Source: Candidatus Poribacteria bacterium
GTDB lineage: Bacteria > Poribacteria > WGA-4E > UBA9662
Reading direction: 5' to 3'
Assembly: GCA_002699335.1 (NCBI GenBank)
Contig: PACG01000097.1
Location: forward strand, 14,476 to 39,248
Length of the DNA stretch: 24,773 nucleotides
Positions 9,403-16,952 of the stretch are shown one piece after another. Within the stretch, counting starts at the first letter, position 1. Each line of letters opens with the position of its first letter. The notes under the pieces are model-generated. The model was not told where the DNA came from. It was given only the letters and a program-made list of their open reading frames with translations, and ran no database searches. Position numbers and translations under genes: made by a program.

Positions 9403-10557
9403 ATCCTGTATCGATTCCAGATTGAGGCCGGTGCCCCAGCCAGGAGTTGTTGGCACGTTCATATATCCGTTGGAGATCTCCGGGACGGTGGTGACCAGAT
9501 CGTTTTTCCACGGCACATCGTCGATGTCGATCTCCAAAATTCGGACATTCGGTAAAACTGCGCATAAGCTAGCGCTGATGAAAGAAGCTAGATGACTGTA
9601 GTAGTTATGTGGCGCTACATTTAGCTGATAAACTTCAGCCAGATCGCCAATCTTTTTGGATTGGGAAAAGCCGTTCCACGGTACATCGATCATAAACACA
9701 TCGGCCGCGCGAGACTCGAAGTAGGGGATAAATTCCCGCATATAAAACAGGTTTTCACCGGTGCAGATCTTGGTCGAGGTTGAGTCCTTGATCTGGCGGA
9801 TGGCCTGATGGTCGTACATGTCGATCTCCAACCAGAGCAGGTCAAAAGGCTCCAACACCTGAGCGATACGCATACAGGCCTCCGGTTTGAAATTGAAGTT
9901 GAGGTCCAGGTTGATATCCACCTCTGGACCAGCCGCATCTCTTAAGGTACCGATCAACGTTTCTATGTGGGTTAGCAGTCGTTTACTGACTGCACCATCG
10001 GTAGTGCCAAGCTCACCACCAAAACCGGTAAAATAGACTGAGGCCGGATCTCCTGGCATCACGATATTGGTCTTGAGGGCAGTGAAGCCCTTGCTGACAA
10101 CTTCTCGACCCAGTGCCGCGATATCGTCCATACTCTCGAGGGGCGGCGTACCCAGCAGTTGGTAATGCCGAGCCCTGGTGGTGCCGCAATGTGACCAATA
10201 CAGACGGACCTCCTCCCGTGTAGGTCCGCCAAAAAGCTCTACTACCGAAATCCCCAGAGCCCTGGCTTTGATATCGACTAGGGCCAGTTCGATGCCGGCG
10301 ATCCCTTTGGCCGCGATTCCGCCAGGACTCTGACGTGTTCCTCGGATCATATCCCAAAACCGCATCTCATACGCGCGGGGATCTCTACCAATCAACAAAG
10401 GCTTCATATCTTCAATGGCACCGACAACAGCACGCGGATTCCGTCCGTCGCTGCACTCTCCAAAACCTGTAATCCCTTGATCCGTTTCGATCTGAACAAA
10501 GATCCACGGTCGCCAACCGGCATCAACCACGTAAGTCGTTATTTCAGTTATCTTCAT
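9370..10557 (-). CDS. Mandelate racemase/muconate lactonizing enzyme family (acid-sugar dehydratase-like)
   Basis: Enolase-superfamily enzyme that would abstract a proton next to a carboxylate, most often dehydrating a sugar acid. The three Mg ligands are Asp218 (NLDLNFNF), Glu244 (WLEID) and Glu268 (CTGENL). A catalytic-type His317 is in APHNYYSH. The barrel Lys162 is in ALKTN, where the second Lys of the usual KxK is Asn164. The ATG at 10557 is chosen as start because GAGG precedes it by 5 bases. A GTG at 10563 would abut that site. The gene diverges from the second sulfatase. Its 3' end is duplicated 2.8 kb away at 12156-12210. The exact substrate is unknown. Confidence 0.9.
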   Translation of the reverse strand: MKITEITTYVVDAGWRPWIFVQIETDQGITGFGECSDGRNPRAVVGAIEDMKPLLIGRDPRAYEMRFWDMIRGTRQSPGGIAAKGIAGIELALVDIKARALGISVVELFGGPTREEVRLYWSHCGTTRARHYQLLGTPPLESMDDIAALGREVVSKGFTALKTNIVMPGDPASVYFTGFGGELGTTDGAVSKRLLTHIETLIGTLRDAAGPEVDINLDLNFNFKPEACMRIAQVLEPFDLLWLEIDMYDHQAIRQIKDSTSTKICTGENLFYMREFIPYFESRAADVFMIDVPWNGFSQSKKIGDLAEVYQLNVAPHNYYSHLASFISASLCAVLPNVRILEIDIDDVPWKNDLVTTVPEISNGYMNVPTTPGWGTGLNLESIQDHLWQNRRANW

Positions 10558-10619
10558 TTGCACCTCGTCACTGTTTTGTCTACCTATCTGTTCTCAGGGA
10601 AAGTTGGTTGGTTGCCAAG

Positions 10620-10648
10620 TTGACACCCGGTGGTAAAGACAATATAAT
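10620..10648 (+). promoter_or_regulatory. Perfect-consensus sigma-70-type promoter of the second sulfatase
   Basis: TTGACA at 10620-10625 and TATAAT at 10643-10648 are both exact consensus hexamers and are exactly 17 bases apart. Transcription would start near 10655 and give a leader of about 96 bases before the GTG at 10751. Promoters this close to consensus are rare in chromosomes and usually need tight repression. Confidence 0.8.
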
Positions 10649-10650
10649 AA

Positions 10651-10730
10651 TTCCCAAAGGGAAGATTTCGGTCAGTCTGACCAATCATGTCATTGCCCAA
10701 CTTCCAGTCACCGACTGGCAAGTCGGCGAC
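10651..10730 (+). promoter_or_regulatory. Leader with four inverted repeats, two mutually exclusive
   Basis: Directly downstream of the promoter are four perfect inverted repeats. TTCCC-AAA-GGGAA is at 10651-10663, at the likely transcription start. GGTCAG-T-CTGACC is at 10670-10682. CCAGTC-ACC-GACTGG is at 10704-10718. CCGACT-GGCA-AGTCGG is at 10711-10726 and can be extended by GTC/GAC to 10707-10730 across one A-C mismatch. The last two share bases 10711-10718 and cannot form together. They end 9 bases before the AGGAG ribosome-binding site (10740-10744). Either DNA operators or a switching leader RNA would fit. Confidence 0.6.
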
Positions 10731-10750
10731 CACCTACGCAGGAGTACTTC

Positions 10751-12160
10751 GTGAGCGACCAAACCAAAAGACCTAACATTTTATTCATCATGTCGGATGA
10801 TCATGCCTCGCACGCCATCAGTGCCTACGGTAGTCGGATCAACCAGACCCCCAATATCGATCGAATTGCCGAGGGCGGCATGAGATTTAACAACTGTTTC
10901 TGTACCAATTCGATTTGCACACCCAGCCGAGCCACCATTCTAACAGGAACCCATAATCATGTCAATAACGTGACAACGCTCTCTTCCAAACTGGATGGTC
11001 GCCTGACCACTTTCCCTAAATTATTGCAGGCTGAAAGATACCAGACGGCTATCGTCGGCAAATGGCATCTAGGGCACGGTGGACATGCAGACCCAACCGG
11101 CTTCGACTATTGGAATGTCCTGCCGGGACAGGGGCTGTATCACGACCCAGAAATGATCGACATGGGCGAAAAGAGAGTCTTCCCGGGTTACACAACCGAT
11201 ATTATCACAGATTTATCGCTGGATTGGCTCAAGGAGCGGGACACCGATCGCCCCTTCATGTTGATGTCCCACCACAAAGCTCCGCATCGCCCTTGGGATC
11301 CGGACGAAAAGCTGATGCACCTCTACGAAGACATCGACATCCCGGAACCGGAAACCTTCAACGACGATTACAGCAATCGTGCCTCAGCAGCCAGGGAGGC
11401 CAAGATGCGTGTCGACCGGGACATGACGCTCCGCGACCTCAAGTTTCCCGTCCCGGAGGGATTAACGGCTGAAGAAGAGAAGAAGTGGAAATATCAACGC
11501 TACATCAAGGACTACCTGAGATGCGTGGCCTCCATCGACAACAATGTAGGGCGGTTGCTGGATTACTTGGACGAGGAAGGATTAGCCGAAAACACGATTG
11601 TGGTCTACACCTCTGACCAGGGCTTTTTCTTGGGCGATCACGGCTGGTATGACAAGCGATTTATGTATGAAGAGTCACTGCGCATGCCGTTTGTTATGCG
11701 ATACCCACGCGAGATTGAGGGAAGCACGATCAACGACGACATGATTCTCAACCTCGACTTTGCGTCAACGTTTCTCGATTGCGCTGGGGTCGATACGCCT
11801 GATGAAATGCAGGGCACAAGTTTCCGCCCCCTAATGCAGGGCAATTTGCCGCAGGGTTGGCGCACCTCGATGTATTACCGCTACTGGATGCACCTGGCCC
11901 ATCACAATGTCTATGCACATTATGGCCTGAGAACTCATCGATACAAGTTGATCTACTATTACGCTGATGGACTGGGCACTCCCGGTTCAGCCGACGATCC
12001 GTGTCCGCCTGAATGGGAGATGTTTGACCTGGAAAAAGACCCCTGCGAAATGAACAGCGTCTACGACGATCCCGCTTATGCCCAAATTCAAGCCAAATTG
12101 ACGGTGGAGTTGGACCGGTTGCAAGCTGAGGCCGGCGACCAGCCTTATATTGTAGAATAG
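10751..12160 (+). CDS. Type I (formylglycine) sulfatase
   Basis: The 469-residue protein starts RPNILFIMSDDH with metal ligands Asp16 and Asp17. It has the canonical signature CTPSR at 56-60, where Cys56 becomes formylglycine. SDQGFFLGDHGWYDKR gives the second half of the metal site, and the C-terminal LFDLEKDP-type block (here MFDLEKDPCEMNS) is typical. No signal peptide is seen. The start is GTG, supported by AGGAG six bases before it. It is not a close copy of the other sulfatase in this island: length and signature context differ, so a different substrate is likely. It has a very strong promoter and structured leader. Its stop codon TAG (12158-12160) lies inside copy B of a repeat from the enolase-superfamily gene. 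Confidence 0.94.
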   Translation: MSDQTKRPNILFIMSDDHASHAISAYGSRINQTPNIDRIAEGGMRFNNCFCTNSICTPSRATILTGTHNHVNNVTTLSSKLDGRLTTFPKLLQAERYQTAIVGKWHLGHGGHADPTGFDYWNVLPGQGLYHDPEMIDMGEKRVFPGYTTDIITDLSLDWLKERDTDRPFMLMSHHKAPHRPWDPDEKLMHLYEDIDIPEPETFNDDYSNRASAAREAKMRVDRDMTLRDLKFPVPEGLTAEEEKKWKYQRYIKDYLRCVASIDNNVGRLLDYLDEEGLAENTIVVYTSDQGFFLGDHGWYDKRFMYEESLRMPFVMRYPREIEGSTINDDMILNLDFASTFLDCAGVDTPDEMQGTSFRPLMQGNLPQGWRTSMYYRYWMHLAHHNVYAHYGLRTHRYKLIYYYADGLGTPGSADDPCPPEWEMFDLEKDPCEMNSVYDDPAYAQIQAKLTVELDRLQAEAGDQPYIVE

Positions 12161-12210
12161 TGAATTCCAAATCTCAATAACCAGTTGGCGTGCCGGTTTT
12201 GCCACCGGTG
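12156..12210. repeat. 55-bp direct repeat, copy B (relic of an enolase-superfamily gene end)
   Basis: It matches 9348-9402 at about 89 %. Read on the minus strand it gives WQNRHANW where the real gene ends WQNRRANW-stop, but the stop codon TAA is changed to TTA. TGAATTCTAAA, a piece of copy A, recurs once more at 12209-12219. It is a leftover 3' end of a second such gene or a product of local duplication. Confidence 0.8.
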
Positions 12211-12214
12211 AATT

Positions 12215-12990
12215 CTAAAGGTCAAAACCAAAGAAATTGGGTGGAGGTTGGTAGCCGTACTGTGCCTCGCTTATCAACACCTGGCTTTGTTGAGATGGAT
12301 CGACGGTATAGGTCAATAGGGTATCGGTATCGGCGCCTCGACATCGAATTGAAGCGGTAGGACCTGATCTTCCCTGACGCTCACCTTGAAGGTGAAGTAA
12401 TCGGCCCCATTTGGTTCGGATCAGCGATATAGATCAGTGTGGGTGGGATACCGGTTAACCGGCCTGTGGCCAGCTGTTGACTACTGCTAACATCGGCTAC
12501 GATGGTGGCGTTGCTGAAAACCCCGTTTTGAGGTTGCCGTCATCTCTGAACGCCCGAATCGATAGCATTGGATCCACTGCCCGTGACGGATGGTTGGCCA
12601 ACCGAGATTCGATTGCCCCGAAATCTTCTTCCCGTCGGCTATTTTAGCCTTTAAATATCGATTAAGTCCTCTACCCACACCTGCTTGTCGGTCTTGGTTC
12701 GGGCCAACCGCATCTGCTCCAAACGCACTTCCATCTGACGAATTGTCGGGGTGAAGTCGATCGACAGTTCAACTCGTGTATAGACCGTTTCAACTTCAGC
12801 GAAACCTGTTAACCATGGAAAGAGTTGATCACAGTCTGACTCAACAGATCGATGTTGATATCCACCTTAGCCTGGCGACTATCCGCCGTGTCATCACTCG
12901 GTAAAGGTGTAATGGTCGATGAAATTGTTTGCCGGGCTGTAAGAGACCGTCAATCCTTGGAAACTCAGTTCTCTGTACCGGAAAGCTAGC
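12215..12990 (-). pseudogene. Decayed cadherin-like / Ig-like tandem-repeat surface protein
   Basis: No intact gene fills this stretch. Minus-strand reading in shifting frames gives pieces with the signature of bacterial tandem adhesin domains, in which a TxYTP..NFxGxDxFTF pattern recurs. At 12891-12990 it reads LTVSYSPANNF then DHYTFTE and two stops. Near 12405-12475 it reads TGRLTGIPPTLIYIADPNQMG, followed after a frame change by DYFTFKVS at about 12379-12404. At 12215-12334 it reads ADTDTLLTYTVDPS then YQPPPNFFGFD and a stop. Order and spacing fit consecutive repeats of one protein broken by frameshifts and stop codons. A middle piece (about 12660-12800, RVELSIDFTPTIRQMEVRLEQ) is not recognised. 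The parent gene was probably a large secreted adhesin. Confidence 0.6.
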
Positions 12991-12993
12991 CAG

Positions 12994-13746
12994 TTAGTGT
13001 ATTTCCTCAGTCGGATCGGGAAAACGAACGATTCCGCACCAGGACAGGATCTTAATCAGTGGATAGGCCGGATCCAGTTCGAAAGGTTTGACCGCAAAAT
13101 TAACCCGGTTGGGGTATTTATGGTGGTTGTTTTGAAACAGTTCCCCCATCATGAGGAAATCCATAGGTAAAGTATTTCTGGAATGGTCTTCGGTATCATG
13201 AAAATTGGTATAACCATGTCGGTGTCCACACCAATTCACAATCACGCCGTGAACAGGACCCATGATATAGTGGACCGGGATCAGAAAATACATCCAAGGT
13301 GAGGCAAACTTGAAATAGAATAAGGTGTAACCTGCCCCACAACCAATCCGCCAAACCCAATGCCAGGGAGAATTGAAAAACCGGTCCATAGCTTCCCATC
13401 GGGGCAGGTCTTTGTCAAAATTCTCCGGTGCCTCCACTGTACCAAACAACACTTGTTGATAGAATCCCCACATGCCAGTTAGCATTTTGATTGGATTGTC
13501 TAAATGGCAAGGAGAATGAGGATCTTTTTCGGTGTCGCTGAAGGCATGGTGCATGCGATGCATGATTCCATAGGCGCGAGGCTCCAGATAAGAAGACCCT
13601 TGAGTAACAATGGTGAGGAGATAAAAGAACCGTTCCCAGAAGGGGGAAAGCTTGAACATCCGGTGGGAAGTGTAGCGGTGTAAAAAAAACGTTTGGCTGA
13701 ACAGCGAAGAAAACCAGTGGGCAAGGAAAAAGAGTAGGATTGTCAA
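12994..13746 (-). CDS. Membrane fatty-acid (acyl-CoA/acyl-lipid) desaturase
   Basis: Di-iron integral-membrane desaturase that would introduce a double bond into acyl chains. The His boxes are present: HRYTSH (about 23-28), HRMHH (63-67) and, near the C-terminus, FQNNHHKYPN. Additional His are in GHRHGYTNFHDTEDH. The ELFQNNHHK form of the last box is usual in bacterial members. Hydrophobic segments lie at the N-terminus and around 35-50 and 140-175. The start is set at the TTG at 13746 because GGAGGG lies 7 bases before it; an upstream TTG at 13761 lacks a site. It is the only intact gene in a decayed stretch, flanked by the broken adhesin and an unidentified frame. Confidence 0.9.
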   Translation of the reverse strand: MTILLFFLAHWFSSLFSQTFFLHRYTSHRMFKLSPFWERFFYLLTIVTQGSSYLEPRAYGIMHRMHHAFSDTEKDPHSPCHLDNPIKMLTGMWGFYQQVLFGTVEAPENFDKDLPRWEAMDRFFNSPWHWVWRIGCGAGYTLFYFKFASPWMYFLIPVHYIMGPVHGVIVNWCGHRHGYTNFHDTEDHSRNTLPMDFLMMGELFQNNHHKYPNRVNFAVKPFELDPAYPLIKILSWCGIVRFPDPTEEIH

Positions 13747-14053
13747 TATATTTCCCTCCAAAAGGGCAAATTAAATGTAGCTACAGCCAGCCTGTGGCAC
13801 CTAAAACAGACACAATACAGTCGTGTTATTAACTCATAAGGAAAACGGTTGCAGGTTTAACTCAACGCTATGACTTAAAATCCAGGTTTTCAAACAGCCC
13901 GGTTGGAGTAGAGAAATATACCATTCTAATCTGATGAGCCTTTAGCACTAATACCCAATACTCTCTTTGTTATGGTCTTCGGTTCCTGCCAACGAAATTG
14001 ACAGGTGTAAGCAAACGCTGTGTTTCCTCTGTACTTGGGAATAGAACGATTCA
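13747..14053. other. Intergenic stretch with no gene seen
   Basis: About 300 bases between the desaturase and the next minus-strand frame. The desaturase ribosome-binding site is at 13751-13758. A short palindrome TGTAGCTACA is at about 13776-13785. I see no RNA gene, clear promoter or coding remnant. Confidence 0.5.
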
Positions 14054-14728
14054 CTAGATGGCAGAGCGTTTTTCAACCATCACAATGAGGCAATGATCCA
14101 AATTTTCAAAATGAGCTAAGGTTGTGATTCCCTTAACCAATTCTGAGTATTGCCCCTCTGATACATCTGTTTTGAGATAAACTCCGTCCGATTTTCTATG
14201 CCTGTAGGTCTGCTGGTACAAGATAGATTTCCAACCTGGTAGTCCCCAGCCTGTCCTGACGGCTTCAATAGGTTGGCCATTAACGATGATTGTTTCAACG
14301 CCTCGATTAACAGACTGCATTTTGTATTTTGATAACCGGCTCGGTTCCAAAAACCAGAGATCGATTTTCTTCGCCCCGGTTTGTGCGAAATGCCACAACT
14401 CCAACGACGGATTGCTGAAAAAAGGGGCGTTATCGATATCCAGTGTTTTTTGGTGGTTTTGCCGCCAATTTCGCCCGTAACACGGAGTTGATTCCCCGCT
14501 CTTTGGCAAACCAAAGTCAGTCTCCGTTCCAGGTTCAGTTAACCGCCAGCTAACGGTACTGTAATCTTGACCGAGTGAGTATATCATATCCCCTTGGCTT
14601 TGGGTCTCTTTCCCACCACGTAAATCGTTCCATTTGGCAATTCCCAGCCGCCGGAAGGTTTTTGAAGTGACCTTTGAGGTTACTGGCCGACCGGGTGGTG
14701 AAGCTAGCTGATATCGATAGCATTTCAT
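14054..14728 (-). CDS. Unrecognised protein, possibly the C-terminal part of a frameshifted gene
   Basis: A 224-residue frame that I cannot assign. The C-terminal half contains KIDLWFLEP, VNGQPIEAVRTGWGLPGW, TYRHRKSDGVYLK, a pattern that recalls extracytoplasmic beta-rich lipoprotein-like domains, but this is a weak impression. The ATG has no clear ribosome-binding site and no signal peptide follows it. In the upstream DNA a different minus-strand frame (from about 14890) runs up to a T6A4 homopolymer at about 14747-14756. Removing one A there would join that frame to this one through KPVEPVP just before the ATG. It may therefore be a broken gene or a consensus error. No link with its neighbours is evident. 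Confidence 0.45.
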   Translation of the reverse strand: MKCYRYQLASPPGRPVTSKVTSKTFRRLGIAKWNDLRGGKETQSQGDMIYSLGQDYSTVSWRLTEPGTETDFGLPKSGESTPCYGRNWRQNHQKTLDIDNAPFFSNPSLELWHFAQTGAKKIDLWFLEPSRLSKYKMQSVNRGVETIIVNGQPIEAVRTGWGLPGWKSILYQQTYRHRKSDGVYLKTDVSEGQYSELVKGITTLAHFENLDHCLIVMVEKRSAI

Positions 14729-15030
14729 AGGAACCGGTTCGACGGGTTTTAAAAAACGAAATCAAGCCCTGGAAAAAGCAGGGATGGCTTAATTCCCCCC
14801 GAGCAAAACGCTGACTTTTGAGTTGAATGTTATGATTGGCCAATGTTTGAACCGCCGCATCGGGGGCCTGGCGAAAGTCGAAACAGTGGTGTCAACCGGG
14901 TAAACTTATCGTGACAATCTTGAGGCGAAAATCGATTGGCAATTCACAACACAGCAAGCACGGACCATTCCTCGTCGGCTACATCCGACATTAGCAGCAT
15001 GACACGATACTAGCTAGTGCAGGAGATGGT
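14729..15030 (-). pseudogene. Probable degraded 5' part of the 14054-14728 gene
   Basis: Minus-strand reading gives a hydrophobic, Cys-rich start (PCLLCCELP, then FRLKIVTISLPG) and one TGA at about 14900. It then continues open in the same frame (FDFRQAPDAAVQTLANHN) to the homopolymer at about 14750, where the frame changes. Nothing else (RNA gene, terminator) is seen before the purC stop at 15031. The gene family is unknown. Confidence 0.35.
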
Positions 15031-15921
15031 TTAGATCAAGGATTGACTCGTAATCAGGCGATAGGCTTCCAGGTATTTCTGGCTAGTGCGCCGGATCACC
15101 TCGTCCGATAGCTGTGGTGCCGGCGGTTGCTTATTCCAGCTGATCTCCATTAAATAATCACGCACATATTGTTTGTCGAAACTGCTTTGTGACCGACCGG
15201 GTTGATATTCATCCTTCGGCCAAAACCGTGAAGAATCGGGCGTAAACGCCTCGTCAATCAGTATCAAATCATCCCCGATTAGCCCAAATTCAAACTTGGT
15301 ATCGCACAGAATTAAGCCGACGCTCTCAGCGTGTTGGCGGGCAAACTCAAACAACGCAAAGCTGGTTTTAATCAGTTTATCGGTCAACTCCGGTCCAACG
15401 GTATCGGCCATTTGCGCGATAGAGATGTTTTCGTCGTGTTGACCCTTTTCCGCTTTCGTAGCCGGTGTAAAGATCAGTTCCGGCAGTCGGTCAGACTCCC
15501 TTAACCCTGCCGGTAAATTTGCGCCACAGACCGTTCCATCTTGCTGATATTCCCGCCAAGCAGAACCAGCGATATATCCGCGTACGACACACTCAATATC
15601 GATTCGATTCGCTTTGCGGACTAACATGGATCGGCCCTCCACTAATAATCGGTCTGAGTCTGATAAACCAGGATAATCATCAACGTTAGTTGAAATTAGA
15701 TGATTTTGAACAATCGAGGCCGTTTGATTAAACCAAAATTTCGACAGCCCCGTCAAGACCTGACCTTTGTGTGGGATACCGTTCGGTAATACAAAATCGT
15801 AAGCTGAGATTCTGTCGGTAGAAATGATCAGCAACTGATCGTCGAAATCGTACAGATCCCTAACTTTGCCTTGATGCGATGGTTTCAGGTTAGATAACTC
15901 AGTTCGTGTTACAACCGACAT
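15031..15921 (-). CDS. purC: Phosphoribosylaminoimidazole-succinocarboxamide (SAICAR) synthase
   Basis: Adds aspartate to CAIR in purine synthesis, using ATP. The N-terminal GKVRDLYDF binds the nucleotide. FTPATKAEKGQHDENIS carries the family signature, and CDTKFEFG and the long block DEAFTPDSSRFWP then QPGRSQSSFDKQYVRD are those of the about 300-residue (yeast-like) subgroup. The start is the ATG at 15921 (296 residues), because GAAAGG lies six bases before it and a TATAAT box lies about 30 bases before it. An upstream ATG at 15939 would lie only five bases from the likely transcription start. It stands alone on the minus strand, diverging from lpxL. Confidence 0.95.
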   Translation of the reverse strand: MSVVTRTELSNLKPSHQGKVRDLYDFDDQLLIISTDRISAYDFVLPNGIPHKGQVLTGLSKFWFNQTASIVQNHLISTNVDDYPGLSDSDRLLVEGRSMLVRKANRIDIECVVRGYIAGSAWREYQQDGTVCGANLPAGLRESDRLPELIFTPATKAEKGQHDENISIAQMADTVGPELTDKLIKTSFALFEFARQHAESVGLILCDTKFEFGLIGDDLILIDEAFTPDSSRFWPKDEYQPGRSQSSFDKQYVRDYLMEISWNKQPPAPQLSDEVIRRTSQKYLEAYRLITSQSLI

Positions 15922-15950
15922 ACAGTACCTTTCTTTCATTGATGTTCCTA

Positions 15951-15956
15951 ATTATA
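15951..15956 (-). promoter_or_regulatory. Minus 10 element of the purC promoter
   Basis: On the minus strand an exact TATAAT is present, with transcription start predicted near 15944, about 23 bases before the purC ATG. The minus 35 region is poor, so an activator or extended contacts may be needed. Confidence 0.5.
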
Positions 15957-16001
15957 CCCTAAAAGAATAATAAGCCGTAGCCAGCAGCAATTGGCGACAA
16001 C

Positions 16002-16031
16002 TTGTTTATCGGTTAGGAAATCTGCTATAAT
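16002..16031 (+). promoter_or_regulatory. Sigma-70-type promoter of the lpxL-lpt operon
   Basis: TTGTTT (16002-16007) and TATAAT (16026-16031) are 18 bases apart. Transcription would begin at about 16038, two bases before the ATG at 16040, so the message may be leaderless. Confidence 0.6.
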
Positions 16032-16039
16032 AATTTTAA

Positions 16040-16924
16040 ATGTGGCGACCATTAAAGCACTGTGGTTACTGGACTCTAGCTAAGTTAATGGCGTATTTTT
16101 CTTGCCATCTACCGCTAGAAACAGCTTGGCAGATTGGAGACTGGCTGGGAAAGTTTGCCTTTCAATCGGCCTCGACTTCTCGTGACCGGGCCAGACGACA
16201 GATTCAGCAGCGCCTAACATCAGTATCTGAAGTACCCAACGTGGAGCAGTTGGTTCTCAAATGCTTCCAGAATCTGGGGAAAAACCTGATGGAATTCTTG
16301 CTGTTTCAGAGATCCGATTGGATCGATTCGGCGGTCAGCATTAAGGGGCGATCGCATATTGACCAAGCGCTTTCCCAAGGCCGTGGCGCTATCATCTTGA
16401 CGGGGCACTTCGGTAATTGGGAATTGATCGGTGCAACTTTGGCACATCACGGTTACCAAATGAGCGCGATCGCACGTCAGATTAGATCTGAGCCTTTGAA
16501 CACATTGGTTGTTGAGACTCGGCAACAGGCCGGTTATCTAAGCTTCGATCGGGATAAATCGGTTCGGCAAGCCTTCCGTTGCCTGCGACGAAACGAGTTG
16601 TTAGCCATCCTCGCTGATGTTGATACCGAAACTATGGGGGTTTTCGTCGATTTCTTCAATCGACCTGCATACACACCGGCAGGGCCGATTGTTATCTCCC
16701 AAAAGACCGGGGCACCGTTGCTACCAGTTTTCATGGTGCGGCAACCGGACAATACTCATCTCATGATCATTGAGCCAGCGCTGAAGTTACAGGTAACTGG
16801 TCAAAAACAACAAGATTTAATTGGGAACACGCAACGATTTACTCACATCATCGAAACCTATATACGGCGTTATCCAGAGCAGTGGATTTGGATGCATGAC
16901 CGCTGGAAAACAGTCCAATCCTAA
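16040..16924 (+). CDS. Lipid A biosynthesis acyltransferase (LpxL/HtrB family)
   Basis: Transfers a secondary acyl chain to lipid A at the inner membrane. The catalytic HxxxxE motif HFGNWE has His123 and Glu128, preceded by GRGAIILTG. DFFNRPAYTPAGP and GAPLLPVFMVR are the following conserved blocks. The 294-residue length is normal and a weak N-terminal hydrophobic segment fits the family's membrane anchor. Whether it is the lauroyl (LpxL) or myristoyl (LpxM) type cannot be told. It heads the LPS-export genes lptC-lptA-lptB, which supports a lipid A role. The ATG lies almost at the predicted transcription start. The next gene begins about 28 bases downstream. Confidence 0.92.
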   Translation: MWRPLKHCGYWTLAKLMAYFSCHLPLETAWQIGDWLGKFAFQSASTSRDRARRQIQQRLTSVSEVPNVEQLVLKCFQNLGKNLMEFLLFQRSDWIDSAVSIKGRSHIDQALSQGRGAIILTGHFGNWELIGATLAHHGYQMSAIARQIRSEPLNTLVVETRQQAGYLSFDRDKSVRQAFRCLRRNELLAILADVDTETMGVFVDFFNRPAYTPAGPIVISQKTGAPLLPVFMVRQPDNTHLMIIEPALKLQVTGQKQQDLIGNTQRFTHIIETYIRRYPEQWIWMHDRWKTVQS

Positions 16925-16952
16925 CCTGAATGGCTCTCTAGCGTGTCGTTGG

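Noticed and set aside
10608..10754. Open frame from a TTG that ends in TGA overlapping the sulfatase GTG (48 residues)
   Set aside because: The frame runs through the perfect promoter hexamers and the inverted repeats, and the transcript would start after its start codon. It has no recognised homology.
12994..13761. Loss of the first His in the last desaturase box (QNNHH in place of HNNHH)
   Set aside because: The ELFQNNHHK form is usual among bacterial members of this desaturase group, so it is not a lesion.
16821..16952. Longer in-frame start for lptC inside lpxL
   Set aside because: It would add about 44 residues translated from another frame of lpxL before the hydrophobic segment.
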